From contig JAFGJM010000002.1 of NCBI GenBank assembly GCA_016929095.1, forward strand, positions 62,001 to 126,000: a DNA stretch of 64,000 nt, read 5' to 3'. The DNA comes from Anaerolineales bacterium (GTDB lineage Bacteria > Chloroflexota > Anaerolineae > Anaerolineales > UBA4823). The notes beneath the pieces are model-generated. The model was not told the origin of the DNA. It did not search any database and worked only from the letters and a program-made list of their open reading frames with translations. Each line of letters begins with the position of its first letter. Position 1 is the stretch's first letter. The position numbers and the translations under genes were made by a program. Shown here piece after piece: positions 53,945 through 62,569 of this stretch.

Positions 53945-54012
53945 TCTGCCTGAGCTTCTCTACCAGAGCAGCGATCTTACGATCCCCGTACCGGCAATGT
54001 TGCTCAGGCAGA
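53945..54012 (-). other. Long hairpin between two late genes
   Basis: TCTGCCTGAGC and GCTCAGGCAGA form a perfect 11-bp helix with a 46-base loop that holds a smaller GATC-GTAA-GATC hairpin. It fills the only gene-free gap of this section. No T-run follows on the minus strand. Confidence 0.45.
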
Positions 54013-54036
54013 CTATTCTCTAAATATCGGCTGTTT

Positions 54037-54666
54037 TTACGAATCGGCTGCTAGCAGCCATTCGACCCAATCGGTCCCGTTGAAGATAAATACAGCGATA
54101 TCGTATTGCCCCAGGGACAATGCGGCGCCAGACGTGCTCTTTAAATTGGTATCGTTGATCGTAACGGTATTGGCGTCATCACCGTACAACATCAGCATTT
54201 GCCCGGCGGTCGCCCCGGTGGTTCCCAGCGTCATGCTCACCGCGCCAGAGCTACCGATTACGTAGAAGGTTGCCGCGGGGGTCAAAGTTTGTCCGGCTGT
54301 TGGCGTAAATTCAGCGGTGGCATATATGGTTTCACCCGAAAATGTGACCGCATCAGCCGCGGATACTGTCGAGCCAAGCGTTGCCGCGCCGGTCACAGAT
54401 AATGTACTGCCTAAAGTGGTGGCTCCGGTCGCCCCAAGCGTTCCGCCGACAGATGTATTGCCAGTAACGGCTAATGTACTGCCCAGGGACGTGGCTCCGG
54501 TCACCGATAGCGTTTCATCCAAAGCCAGCGCTCCCAGGTTGGTCGTACCGCCGGCCAGTTTACCGTGGTCTAAAAACGGCGAATACTCGACCAGCCAGAA
54601 AGCCAACAGGGCCGAAAGTAAGATCATCAGGAGAAAATATCCTGCTGTTTTAAATTGATCTTTCAT
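54037..54666 (-). CDS. Membrane-anchored beta-repeat protein
   Basis: A 209-residue protein with an N-terminal membrane helix (GYFLLMILLSALLAFWLVEY) and tandem TGATTLGSTLSV-type repeats (about residues 55-105), a triple-stranded beta-helix-like sequence as in phage fibres. AAGGAGG lies five bases before ATG 54,666, which decides the start. A membrane anchor on a fibre-like protein is odd; it may be displayed by the lysogen or guide assembly. Confidence 0.65.
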   Translation of the reverse strand: MKDQFKTAGYFLLMILLSALLAFWLVEYSPFLDHGKLAGGTTNLGALALDETLSVTGATSLGSTLAVTGNTSVGGTLGATGATTLGSTLSVTGAATLGSTVSAADAVTFSGETIYATAEFTPTAGQTLTPAATFYVIGSSGAVSMTLGTTGATAGQMLMLYGDDANTVTINDTNLKSTSGAALSLGQYDIAVFIFNGTDWVEWLLAADS

Positions 54667-54676
54667 GAAATCCTCC

Positions 54677-54946
54677 TTATCCATATTCGATGGTTGCCAC
54701 CGGCGAGGTGCCCGTGATCACGGCATAACATCCGGTCGAAAACGGGATACCTTCTGGAAATACCGCTGTCTCCGCAGTGTTGGCAACCGCCGTAAGTTTG
54801 GTGATCACCGTGCCGGATCCTGCGGTGTTGTCATATAGCGTAACGGTAGCGGCGTCTGAACCGGCTGCCAATACAACGGCAATGACAGAACCAACGCCGG
54901 TTTTCACCGCGTCGCTTGAGCTGAGAGCTTTTGAAGCGTAGGGCAT
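54677..54946 (-). CDS. Small beta-rich structural protein
   Basis: An 89-residue protein made of beta-strands (VIAVVLAAGSDAATVTLYDNTAGSGTVITKLTA), a fold phrase shared by head-decoration and tail ornament proteins. No exact family. Confidence 0.6.
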   Translation of the reverse strand: MPYASKALSSSDAVKTGVGSVIAVVLAAGSDAATVTLYDNTAGSGTVITKLTAVANTAETAVFPEGIPFSTGCYAVITGTSPVATIEYG

Positions 54947-54955
54947 GGCTGCCTC

Positions 54956-55264
54956 CTATTTCTTCCCCTTTGTCGCAGCAGGCGCTTTAGGGGCTTCTTC
55001 TGGCGCTTTCTCGGCAGCCTTTTCAGGTTCTTTAACTGCCGCTTCCGGCGCTTTCTTCCCCTTTTTCTTGCCGGCTTCGGCAACAAAAGCTTCGATATCC
55101 GCGACCTTGATATGGTTTTTGCGGATACCCTTAATGCCGCAATCTACCAAAACCACCAGCTCCGGCGTTTCTCCGGGCGGCTCCGCCATCCGGCACTTGA
55201 TAACCTGCTCGGCGGCAACGCCCAGCATTTCTGTTGCCGCCTTGAGAAGTTCGCTTTCATTCAT
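54956..55264 (-). CDS. Small protein with Lys/Ala-rich tail
   Basis: A 102-residue protein: a folded N-terminal part of about 65 residues and a low-complexity basic tail (KKKGKKAPEAAVKEPEKAAE and onward). Its start overlaps the stop of the upstream gene by one base. It may be a head-tail or assembly accessory; no family recognised. Confidence 0.55.
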   Translation of the reverse strand: MNESELLKAATEMLGVAAEQVIKCRMAEPPGETPELVVLVDCGIKGIRKNHIKVADIEAFVAEAGKKKGKKAPEAAVKEPEKAAEKAPEEAPKAPAATKGKK

Positions 55265-55773
55265 TACAGCACCAGATCGAAGTTAGCCCGCGCCCCGAAG
55301 ATGGTGAATACGGTGGTGGCTGCCGCGTCCACGGTCAGGGTGAGGACATATACATCATCTTCGTCGATGAAAGCCGGGGTATCCAAAGTGACGGTCATTT
55401 TGTGTTCATCGACGGCCAGGCGTTCGGCAGCGGTGTCGTGATCGGTATCGCATGTCGTGCTCACGGCTGCGCCGGTAATGGCTGTGCCATCTGCCTGAAG
55501 AGACATTTTTTCCAGTTCGACGGTAGCAAAGTCGTCTGCTGCCGCTGTGCCGATGGTGTACCACACATCGATGGATTTCAATTTACAGTTGCGGTATGCT
55601 GCCGCATTGCTATATAGTTTGATCGGGATCGCCAGAGAGAATGCTGCATCGGCAGCGCCGCGCACATCGCCCCACACATTACTGGATAGAGTCGGCGTCC
55701 AGGTGCCGGCTGTCTTTTGAATATCCGATGGATGGATGAACATCGAAACTGATTTATCGGTTACGTAACCCAT
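55264..55773 (-). CDS. Capsid-proximal beta-rich structural protein
   Basis: A 169-residue beta-rich protein directly downstream of the capsid gene, the usual place of head decoration proteins. It has AAAYRNCKLKSIDVWYTIGTAAADDFATVELEKMSL. No sequence family recognised. Confidence 0.6.
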   Translation of the reverse strand: MGYVTDKSVSMFIHPSDIQKTAGTWTPTLSSNVWGDVRGAADAAFSLAIPIKLYSNAAAYRNCKLKSIDVWYTIGTAAADDFATVELEKMSLQADGTAITGAAVSTTCDTDHDTAAERLAVDEHKMTVTLDTPAFIDEDDVYVLTLTVDAAATTVFTIFGARANFDLVL

Positions 55774-55841
55774 GTTAACCTCCTGAAATATTTAAAACAT
55801 GCAGTGGGGCGGATATCCCCCGCCCCACACAATTAATGTGT

Positions 55842-58634
55842 TTAGACCACGCTCTTGTGCAGCGGGCGGAAGTCCGCGACCGGGGCGCAGTCATAGGTGC
55901 TTGAGAAGCGGAAGCCGAATTGCCGCACCTTGAAGCGCAGTTCATCATTGGTGAACATCGAGCCGGAACGTTCGTCTTCCACCGAGAAAATTTCGGGGGT
56001 GCGGCGTCCGCGCAGCCAGATCAACCAGATCGCCGGGAAGATGCTGGGGTCAGCTACCGCTGCCCAGTTGTTCGTATCTGTCCATTCCGGCACAGGAATG
56101 ACCTCGAATTCCTGGTGGTAGGGGTTGATATCCTGATTTGCCGAACCCGGCGTTTTCTCACTGTTGCGTATCTTGAGGGCTGTGGTGCGCAAATCGACCG
56201 GCACTAAGAGATATTTGGGGCGGATCATGAGTTTCTTACCGGCGCCCAAAGGCTGGTCGGTTTGTTTCATCATGGCGGTCACAACCGCATCGTAGGCAGT
56301 CCACGAAAGCGCTGTGGTCAAATAGTTGGCATGCCCGCCGCCTGTGCCCACTGCGGTGGCATTGAACAATGCCCCGGTGTCGCCCAAGACCGGGCCAGCG
56401 CCGCTATTGACGGTGAACACCGCCGATACCAGCGATGAAATCTTGCCATACCAGGCATTTGCCAATCGGGTCGGCAGTGTCCGGACACGCGCCAGCTTGT
56501 CCATCAAGAACGTCTCCAGGGTGACGGCAATGTAATTACCGCGCTTCACGAAGGCGGCGGTCTCTTCATCATCGCTCCAGGTGGCTTCGGTATATACCCC
56601 GCCCTCATCGATGGTGCTCAGATCGGAGATGCCATAGGTGCGCACCAAAGTCGCCTGGTCAGGCGTATCCACATCTTCCTGGCGCACAATAGCCTCCCAC
56701 CACAACGGCTTGACAGAATAATCTGCGGCTGCCAGCAGGTTGACGGTGTTCTTCACGATGCTGGACAGAGTCGTGGTAGTAACGTTGGCTTCCAGATAAC
56801 GCTTGTTGCACATCCGCCCTTCCATTTCGTAATCCTTGGTGAATTCGAAATAGAAATCGGAGAGTTTGGTTACTCTAGGTAAGGCGGGCTTCCCGGATTC
56901 GATATAGCGCGCCAGCGCTTCGACGCCATAGTGTTTAGCCTGGTCTTTACTGACCAGCTCGTTGAAGCGGGTAGAGCCGGCGACCAAACGCAGGAACGCC
57001 AGTTCGTGGCGATCCCATTCGGTCAGCGGTAATACGTGAATATTCGAGCCCTCCGGAAGAACGATGTCGCCGCTTTCAGAAAGCTTCGCCAGCGCTTCCC
57101 GGTGCTCTTTTATCACCTCGTCTATGTCTTTTTCCTCAAAGACCTTGTCCCGGAATTGCTTGGCTACCATATTGCGGTAGCTGTCGGGCAGCCCGCAGCC
57201 TTCGAGTTTGCGCGCCAGCATGGAGCGGCAGTTATCTAATTGCATTTCCTGGCGCATCTTGGAAATCTCTTCCTGAGATTTCTTGACGGCCTCTTGCAAT
57301 TCGACCGTCGCCGGATCGATCTTCGGCGCAGCGGTGGCAACCGGTTCGGGATCCGGCTCCGGATCGGTATCTACAGGCGGATCGTTTTCTTCATCCAGCC
57401 GGGCTTCGATAGTCCTGAAACGCTCATCGACCCCGGACATGGCTTCCGAAACGGTGTCCTTCAATAGTTTTTCTAATTCTTCTTTTTCCATGTCCAATAC
57501 CTCCTGGTGATTAGATAGGTTTCGTTGCAGCGGGCTGGTACCCGCGATCATGCGCGCCAACCTTCCGCCCGCTGCGGGGTCGGCGACTACATCCACTGAA
57601 AAAGCTTTCGCAATTTTCTCTACCACCCGTATCGATTTACCCCCAATGGTGGCGCTGCCCTCTTTGCATAACGAATCGATGGATAAGCCAAAGGCGTCTA
57701 AAACGTTTTGATTAAGTGAGTTCAACAGCTTCGCCCGCAGCTTGTCGTCGATGACTTTGAGCGTGCCGGTGATGGCCATTTTGACCCGATCCCAGACCGG
57801 ATCCACGATCACCCCTACCAATTCATTGACCACGCTGCGCATCGTTCCCCTGGCAGAGAATTCCTCATCGGTCAAATGGTTGTCATATACCTTGATCTTG
57901 TCCCATAAAGGCACCGATTCTTCCAGTGCAGCCGCAGAATACGGCACGCCGTTCTTGCTGCGAATATAGGTCTGGTTGCCCTCCCGGATGATATCGGCTT
58001 CTGTGGCTGCCCCGATAAGCACAACTTCCCATTCCCAGCCCTGGGGTTCTTCCTCCCCTTCGACTTTTTTGGCGGAGATAATGCGCACGTTTTCCTGTAT
58101 AGGTGTATAGGTCTGCTCGACCTTTGTCCACTTTTCCTGGCCGGCGAATTCGATTACCCCGTCTTTCATCTCGAAGGGAATGGAATATAGATCGTTTTCG
58201 ATCTCGGCGATCACGTGATCGGTATATACAGCGTCATGCTTTATATAGCAATGCGGCCAGCTTCCATCCGGTCGCTGTTTTTCCGTTTTGAAATGTTCAC
58301 GAAAAGCATCGGTAACCGCCGTGACAAACGCCCCCGGCGAGAAGTCGTCGCTGCCGGGTATGATCGATTCCTTTTTCTTTTTCTCTTCTTTGGCTGGCTC
58401 GAAGACGATATATTTGACCTTATTGTCTTTCAGCCATTTCTTGGTTTGCTCGACTGAATATTTATCTTTCGGGAAGCGGTACGATTGAGCGACCATTGCC
58501 CCATCGCCGCCCTTCAGCTTTCCCGTCAATAATTGCACCCCGTTTGAATTAGGTAAAGTCTTGTTGCGTATGCTTTTTTCGATGAATTCACCGGGTTCTT
58601 TTATCCTGGCGGCGTGGAAATTCGGATACGCCAT
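55842..58634 (-). CDS. Fused prohead protease, scaffold and major capsid protein
   Basis: A 930-residue protein with three parts. Residues 1-180 carry a phage domain (FHAARIKEPGEFIEKS...MVAQSYRFPKDKYSV). Residues 184-372 look like a capsid maturation serine protease: His253 in YDNHLT, Ser318 in FGLSID, and SVDVVADPA near 346. Residues 383-476 are a coiled-coil, acidic delta/scaffold region, and the remainder is an HK97-like capsid protein. Most phages encode these separately. AAGGAG before ATG 58,634 fixes the start, and a second strong site at 57,491 could make scaffold-capsid alone. The three-part reading rests on motifs and order. Confidence 0.85.
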   Translation of the reverse strand: MAYPNFHAARIKEPGEFIEKSIRNKTLPNSNGVQLLTGKLKGGDGAMVAQSYRFPKDKYSVEQTKKWLKDNKVKYIVFEPAKEEKKKKESIIPGSDDFSPGAFVTAVTDAFREHFKTEKQRPDGSWPHCYIKHDAVYTDHVIAEIENDLYSIPFEMKDGVIEFAGQEKWTKVEQTYTPIQENVRIISAKKVEGEEEPQGWEWEVVLIGAATEADIIREGNQTYIRSKNGVPYSAAALEESVPLWDKIKVYDNHLTDEEFSARGTMRSVVNELVGVIVDPVWDRVKMAITGTLKVIDDKLRAKLLNSLNQNVLDAFGLSIDSLCKEGSATIGGKSIRVVEKIAKAFSVDVVADPAAGGRLARMIAGTSPLQRNLSNHQEVLDMEKEELEKLLKDTVSEAMSGVDERFRTIEARLDEENDPPVDTDPEPDPEPVATAAPKIDPATVELQEAVKKSQEEISKMRQEMQLDNCRSMLARKLEGCGLPDSYRNMVAKQFRDKVFEEKDIDEVIKEHREALAKLSESGDIVLPEGSNIHVLPLTEWDRHELAFLRLVAGSTRFNELVSKDQAKHYGVEALARYIESGKPALPRVTKLSDFYFEFTKDYEMEGRMCNKRYLEANVTTTTLSSIVKNTVNLLAAADYSVKPLWWEAIVRQEDVDTPDQATLVRTYGISDLSTIDEGGVYTEATWSDDEETAAFVKRGNYIAVTLETFLMDKLARVRTLPTRLANAWYGKISSLVSAVFTVNSGAGPVLGDTGALFNATAVGTGGGHANYLTTALSWTAYDAVVTAMMKQTDQPLGAGKKLMIRPKYLLVPVDLRTTALKIRNSEKTPGSANQDINPYHQEFEVIPVPEWTDTNNWAAVADPSIFPAIWLIWLRGRRTPEIFSVEDERSGSMFTNDELRFKVRQFGFRFSSTYDCAPVADFRPLHKSVV
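57489..57505 (-). promoter_or_regulatory. Internal ribosome site and ATG inside the capsid fusion gene
   Basis: AGGAGG (57,505-57,500) lies eight bases before an in-frame ATG at 57,491, exactly at the joint between the protease and scaffold parts. Initiation here would give a 549-residue scaffold-capsid protein without the protease. Confidence 0.7.
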
Positions 58635-58660
58635 GTTCTCACTCCTTTTCTGCGAGTTAA

Positions 58661-58730
58661 AACAAAAAGCCGCCATTGTGGGGGCTGTAAGTGTCCGCGT
58701 TTCTTACGCCTTACTCCCAAATGGCAGCTT
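58661..58730 (-). terminator. Terminator-like or attenuator structure before the capsid gene
   Basis: In the minus-strand RNA AAGCUGCCAUU (58,730-58,720) pairs with AAUGGCGGCUU (58,677-58,667) and is followed by a U-rich UUUGUU. The 42-base loop contains GUAAG-GCGU-AAGAA-ACGC and CUUAC, which can form a nested stem. It lies about 30 bases before the capsid start. Confidence 0.5.
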
Positions 58731-58752
58731 GTGTGTCTACACCCGTTTCACA

Positions 58753-58775
58753 AGCTCGGCCTTTTCTCTGGCCGG
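58753..58775. repeat. 23-base direct repeat, copy 1
   Basis: Starts AGCTCGGCCTTTTCTCTGG and ends CCGG after it; identical to 58,986-59,008. The inner CGGCC/GGCCG arms form a hairpin with an 8-base loop. Confidence 0.75.
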
Positions 58776-58815
58776 ATTGGAAAATATGTTCTACGAATAT
58801 TTGTTCTAGTAATTT

Positions 58816-58844
58816 AGTTTAGCATATTCTTTTCGGCGAGTCAA
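58816..58844 (-). promoter_or_regulatory. Candidate promoter for the capsid gene
   Basis: TTGACT (58,844-58,839) and TAAACT (58,821-58,816) are 17 bases apart on the minus strand. Transcription would start near 58,809, giving a leader of about 175 bases. Confidence 0.5.
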
Positions 58845-58985
58845 CCCCCATAGGATCGATTTCATTGCCTCATAAAAGGCAAATACGTAAGATATTCCTC
58901 GCTCAGGGTAATCTCGGCAATGTATATATCTCTCCCCTGCACCAGTTTAGCAATGTCCGTATCATATATCGATATGTATTTCGCC

Positions 58986-59008
58986 AGCTCGGCCTTTTCT
59001 CTGGCCGG
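58986..59008. repeat. 23-base direct repeat, copy 2
   Basis: Identical to the unit at 58,753-58,775, in the same orientation, 233 bases away. It lies just after the stop of the gene at 59,032. Confidence 0.75.
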
Positions 59009-59031
59009 CTATTTATAATCCAATAATTATT

Positions 59032-59298
59032 TCATTCCGCTGTCCGCTCCAACACTCTGAATTCCCTCAATCCCCACATCGATGAGGCGTCCTTTTGGAC
59101 AAAAAACTGATATGCGCCCCGATCCAGCATCCGTAAATGCATCAACAAACGGTGTTCGGTTTCTGTGACCCGTATTTCCACCGTTCCTTGCTCACTGCGT
59201 TCGACCTCTCGATCTTCTTTTGCCGGAAGGCGAATTTCACTCTCCCACTCTGAACGGCGCGCCGCCCTTCCATTCTGAGGATTGATGATCACCGGCAT
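59032..59298 (-). CDS. Small late protein, unknown
   Basis: An 88-residue polar protein (SEQGTVEIRVTETEHRLLMHLRMLDRGAYQFFV). It overlaps the zinc-finger gene by 62 bases in another frame. No family recognised. It lies between head morphogenesis and capsid genes. Confidence 0.55.
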   Translation of the reverse strand: MPVIINPQNGRAARRSEWESEIRLPAKEDREVERSEQGTVEIRVTETEHRLLMHLRMLDRGAYQFFVQKDASSMWGLREFRVLERTAE

Positions 59299-59545
59299 TG
59301 GCGCCGTCCCCGCCCTTGGGCATACAGCCCAGCGCCGGCGGATACATGGTTACCGCCAGCGGCAGCCCTTCGTGTCGGTCGTGGAAGTGCAATACCACCG
59401 CTATTGGATCGCCCATGAATTCCTCCCCGCATAAAGCGCAGCGATATACCAGCAATTTCCTGGCAATCGATACGGAGATTATTTTGGACACTGGCCAGCA
59501 TGGTTTATCCCAGTGCCAATCCAGATATCTCAAAGAAGACCTCAC
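59237..59545 (-). CDS. C2H2-type zinc-finger-like phage protein
   Basis: A 102-residue protein with a zinc finger YRCALCGEEF...HFHDRHE. It starts with GTG at 59,545, ten bases after the head morphogenesis stop, with GGGGCGG upstream. Single zinc fingers are often found in phage head regions beside terminase or portal genes. Its overlap with the next gene leaves the exact 3' extent plausible but unusual. Confidence 0.55.
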   Translation of the reverse strand: MRSSLRYLDWHWDKPCWPVSKIISVSIARKLLVYRCALCGEEFMGDPIAVVLHFHDRHEGLPLAVTMYPPALGCMPKGGDGANAGDHQSSEWKGGAPFRVGE

Positions 59546-59554
59546 ATGGGCAGT

Positions 59555-60460
59555 TCATACACCGCCCCTTCGTTGTCGCTCTTCTTTGATTTTATCATCC
59601 AAAACGCCGACGATATCTGATATTTCTCCCCATTCTTCCCGGTAAGTCAAAACATTACAGCGGCAATTACAACGTTGTCTTGGCGACAGGTTGGGATCGC
59701 CAGGGAAGCGGGCTGACTCACCCCCCACCAGAAATAACTCACCGACTTTGATGCATTGGCCATGCGCCGCCAGATGATCGAACCGCGTTCGCCCATCGCC
59801 GGTCGCGATCCAAATTTGTTGTAAATCCGGGAATTGCTGGAGCGCCTGCACGCGGCTGTGCCAGGCGCCGGCATTATTGATCGTGAGTAGCTCTGTACGC
59901 ACGATCCGCTCTGCTTTGGCGGATATCCCGGTCGTGCCAATCTGACGATAGCCCCTCTGGTCACGGATACCGATGATGTTGGTAATATACGACATGGCCT
60001 GCTGAGGTGTCTTTTCCAGCATAATGGCGGAAAGCACCTGGCTTTCGACCTGAGAGCGCATTTCTCCTGTAAGACCGGAGATCCGGTCGATGGTCAGGAA
60101 TTGGTGGATCATGTCCTTTTCCAGCCCACTCAAGCCCTTGACATATGTAAGCTCTACCAGCGATAACGACTTCTCGACCGTCTCCGCCCCCTTTAGCCAG
60201 GTAGAGACTGCCGCGGCAGCCATAAAGCTGTCCATCTCCAGCGACCTACGCAGCAATATGGCATCTAACTCGCTCATCAATTTGCTCAAATCAGCCTGGT
60301 TATACAGCCCGGAATTGACCAACAAGTTTTTTATGTCGTTGTGCAGGCCAGCCAGGATCAGGAGTATTTCGTCTGATTCCTCCCATGCTGCAGCCGTGGC
60401 TGCCAATAAGACAGCCAGGATTTCACGCGCTTTCTTTTTGTCCATAGCCGGCATTCCCAT
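59555..60460 (-). CDS. Head morphogenesis protein (Mu gpF-like)
   Basis: A 301-residue minor head protein of the Mu gpF/SPP1 gp7 family. The C-terminal signature is visible: ERIVRTELLTINNAGAWHSRV, WIATGDGRTRFDHLAAHGQCI, FPGDPNLSPRQRCNCRCNV. It helps assemble the procapsid next to the portal. The ATG at 60,460 lies inside the zinc-ribbon gene; ATG 60,445 is an alternative. Confidence 0.88.
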   Translation of the reverse strand: MGMPAMDKKKAREILAVLLAATAAAWEESDEILLILAGLHNDIKNLLVNSGLYNQADLSKLMSELDAILLRRSLEMDSFMAAAAVSTWLKGAETVEKSLSLVELTYVKGLSGLEKDMIHQFLTIDRISGLTGEMRSQVESQVLSAIMLEKTPQQAMSYITNIIGIRDQRGYRQIGTTGISAKAERIVRTELLTINNAGAWHSRVQALQQFPDLQQIWIATGDGRTRFDHLAAHGQCIKVGELFLVGGESARFPGDPNLSPRQRCNCRCNVLTYREEWGEISDIVGVLDDKIKEERQRRGGV

Positions 60461-60716
60461 TTTTCATAAACGCGTTAAAACGCAAGAGGAATTCATCTTT
60501 ACAACGGCTGCATAACGTTTCCATGCTGGCAAACGCATACGGTTTTTCGTCCTCGATTTGTGAAATCGTGATCTCGGTGATCTTGATATTCACTCCTCGA
60601 AATCGTTTTGGATGATCGATCGGAACGATCTCGCTTCCGCAGCGGGTGCATCGCCTGGTTTCTATCTGTTCAACTGCGTCCTCCATATTCTGCTTGATTT
60701 CAAAGACCTGATCCAT
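60423..60716 (-). CDS. Zinc-ribbon phage protein
   Basis: A 97-residue protein with two CxxC pairs, RCTRCGSE and LCSRCKDE, enclosing about 45 residues. It follows the portal stop immediately (60,717) and overlaps the head morphogenesis start. Role unknown, probably structural zinc. Confidence 0.65.
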   Translation of the reverse strand: MDQVFEIKQNMEDAVEQIETRRCTRCGSEIVPIDHPKRFRGVNIKITEITISQIEDEKPYAFASMETLCSRCKDEFLLRFNAFMKNGNAGYGQKESA

Positions 60717-62567
60717 TCAATCGCCCTCCTGGAGATCGCCTGCTTCTTCATCGCCAATGTGGTCTTTCAGACTGTCTATCAAGTCTTTTATGGTTTGCAA
60801 TCGTTCGCCGTCTACAGACGATCCAGCCTCCGCCAGTTCTTTGATAGCCTGCTCGACATCGATGTTCACTCCCACAAGTTTTGCCACCGCTGCCAATAAT
60901 TGCATCGCATCTTTTTGGGTAAGCAGGTTCATAGTGACCAGCGGCGCAATGGCTTGCGCTACCAACGCAAACGACCTGGCGGCGATGCTTGTGTCTTCCA
61001 CGTTGATATCCGGCATATCCACATCGAACGCTTTGCGCGACCGCTGCCGCCCGATAACCTGGCCGTCGTCATTCAATATATCTACTTCGGCAGGCAACAA
61101 TCCCAATGCAACAGCCACATCGATCTGATATTGACAAAGCCTGCGCAGCATCCCCCTGACAAACGCCTGGCGTCTGGTCAACATGCGGAATGTCGGCTCG
61201 CCCATGACCTCGGCCGTCGCCCGGTTAGCGCGTGAACCCTCGCCCAGCCAGTGCTCTGGAATGCGCGCCCCGCCGGCGATCAATATCCTGAGCTGCCGGA
61301 TCAAGACCTCCAGTTCGGCGGTTTTTAGATCCGGGTTTTTGGGATCAAGAACGGCGTTTTGATTGTGGCCGTACACAGATCCCGGTCTCATACGCGAGAC
61401 CTTCTTGGCCTGAAATTGAATGCTCTTTTCTGGGATTTCGGAAACCTCCACCCCGTCGGTAATGGTCAAATCCCAGGCGAAGGCATTCAGCAATGCCACG
61501 TGCTCCGCGCCGTCGAAAAAGACCTGGTCGAATTGGTTCATCCAATCGATCATGCGCAAAATGTCGGGCCGGCCGCGCACGCCGGTGGAAATCTTGTTCA
61601 CCTGGAAAAGAAAACATTCGCCGGTCGGCGAATAACTTTCCGCCTGGGTCGACAACGCCTTCATTTGCAGAGTTTGCGTTTCACTCTCGCATACCATCCA
61701 TTCCTTGCCGATGATCGCAGGCTCGAATACCTCGCGCTCCCTTTCGAGTGCATTTACAACCGCCATATGTGTTTTGTATTTCGCATTGGCGTTGTCCACC
61801 GCTTCCCGATATTTCTTGAGATTGCGCCGCCCCTCCATTGCCTCTCCGGCTTTCTCGGCTTTGATGACCTTATAGACCGGGCCGTCACCGCCCCCTGTGG
61901 CGCTTTTCACCCGCACAGCCAATATATCTTTCGAGTTTTTAGGGTCGGTGATCACGCTGAAGATTTTAGCCGGGTCAACCGTGCCTATCCTCACACGGCC
62001 ATCTCCCAGAATAGCCTTGTCCGATCCATCCCGTACGAACGTCAAAATCAATTGCTCGCCGAAGATCGAAAGCTCCCTGACCATCGCCTCCAGCCCAGAA
62101 CCAACACTCCCGTCTTCGCCGGTCAAATCATTTACGGGATCACACAAAAAGGCATCCAATACCTCCTGGATTTCTTCATTCTCGCTGGTCACCTTGATAC
62201 CTTCGCCGACCACGTAATCGACAATGATCTCGATCAAAGCGCCGGCTAAAGGGTTGGAATTCCACAACCGATACGACGCCTCAATCGCTTTTTCCTGCGA
62301 GATGTTGGAAAGATCGCGGGGAGTAGAACCTCTTTGTTTATATCCATAGCTGATAGATTTCCCGTCTGCGGTAACAAGAGTGCTTTTCTCATCGTTGCCG
62401 TCGCTGGCGATCTCGATACCGGTAGACACGCCGGCTTCGTAAGAACGCTGTTTCTCAGACGCCAGGGTTTCCTGGAATTGTTCTCGTTCCTGCAAAATGG
62501 TCGATGATAGCGCTTCCTGCGTCACGCCGCCCAAAGCAGCAACCAATCGTTCGCCGATATTTGCCAT
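60717..62567 (-). CDS. Phage portal protein
   Basis: A 616-residue portal, the dodecameric DNA gate of the head. Seen are ASYRLWNSNPLAGALIEIIVDYVVGEGI near the start, a long central alpha/beta stem region, VRGRPDILRMIDWMNQFDQVFFD and ARIPEHWLGEGSRANRATAEVMGEP, all usual in portals. Its place between terminase and head morphogenesis agrees. GGAGGAGG lies seven to ten bases before ATG 62,567, preferred over an in-frame start 12 codons upstream. Confidence 0.92.
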   Translation of the reverse strand: MANIGERLVAALGGVTQEALSSTILQEREQFQETLASEKQRSYEAGVSTGIEIASDGNDEKSTLVTADGKSISYGYKQRGSTPRDLSNISQEKAIEASYRLWNSNPLAGALIEIIVDYVVGEGIKVTSENEEIQEVLDAFLCDPVNDLTGEDGSVGSGLEAMVRELSIFGEQLILTFVRDGSDKAILGDGRVRIGTVDPAKIFSVITDPKNSKDILAVRVKSATGGGDGPVYKVIKAEKAGEAMEGRRNLKKYREAVDNANAKYKTHMAVVNALEREREVFEPAIIGKEWMVCESETQTLQMKALSTQAESYSPTGECFLFQVNKISTGVRGRPDILRMIDWMNQFDQVFFDGAEHVALLNAFAWDLTITDGVEVSEIPEKSIQFQAKKVSRMRPGSVYGHNQNAVLDPKNPDLKTAELEVLIRQLRILIAGGARIPEHWLGEGSRANRATAEVMGEPTFRMLTRRQAFVRGMLRRLCQYQIDVAVALGLLPAEVDILNDDGQVIGRQRSRKAFDVDMPDINVEDTSIAARSFALVAQAIAPLVTMNLLTQKDAMQLLAAVAKLVGVNIDVEQAIKELAEAGSSVDGERLQTIKDLIDSLKDHIGDEEAGDLQEGD

Positions 62568-62569
62568 AG

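Larger units (their letters stand above)
58635..59031 (-). other. Gene-free leader of the capsid gene with promoter, repeats and hairpins
   Basis: No gene fits in these 397 bases. On the minus strand they hold a promoter-like TTGACT-N17-TAAACT (58,844-58,816), two exact copies of a 23-base hairpin-forming repeat (59,008-58,986 and 58,775-58,753), and a terminator-like structure at 58,730-58,661. Confidence 0.6.

Noticed and set aside
61359..62249. A 296-codon plus-strand frame inside the portal gene
   Set aside because: Antisense shadow of a well supported portal gene.
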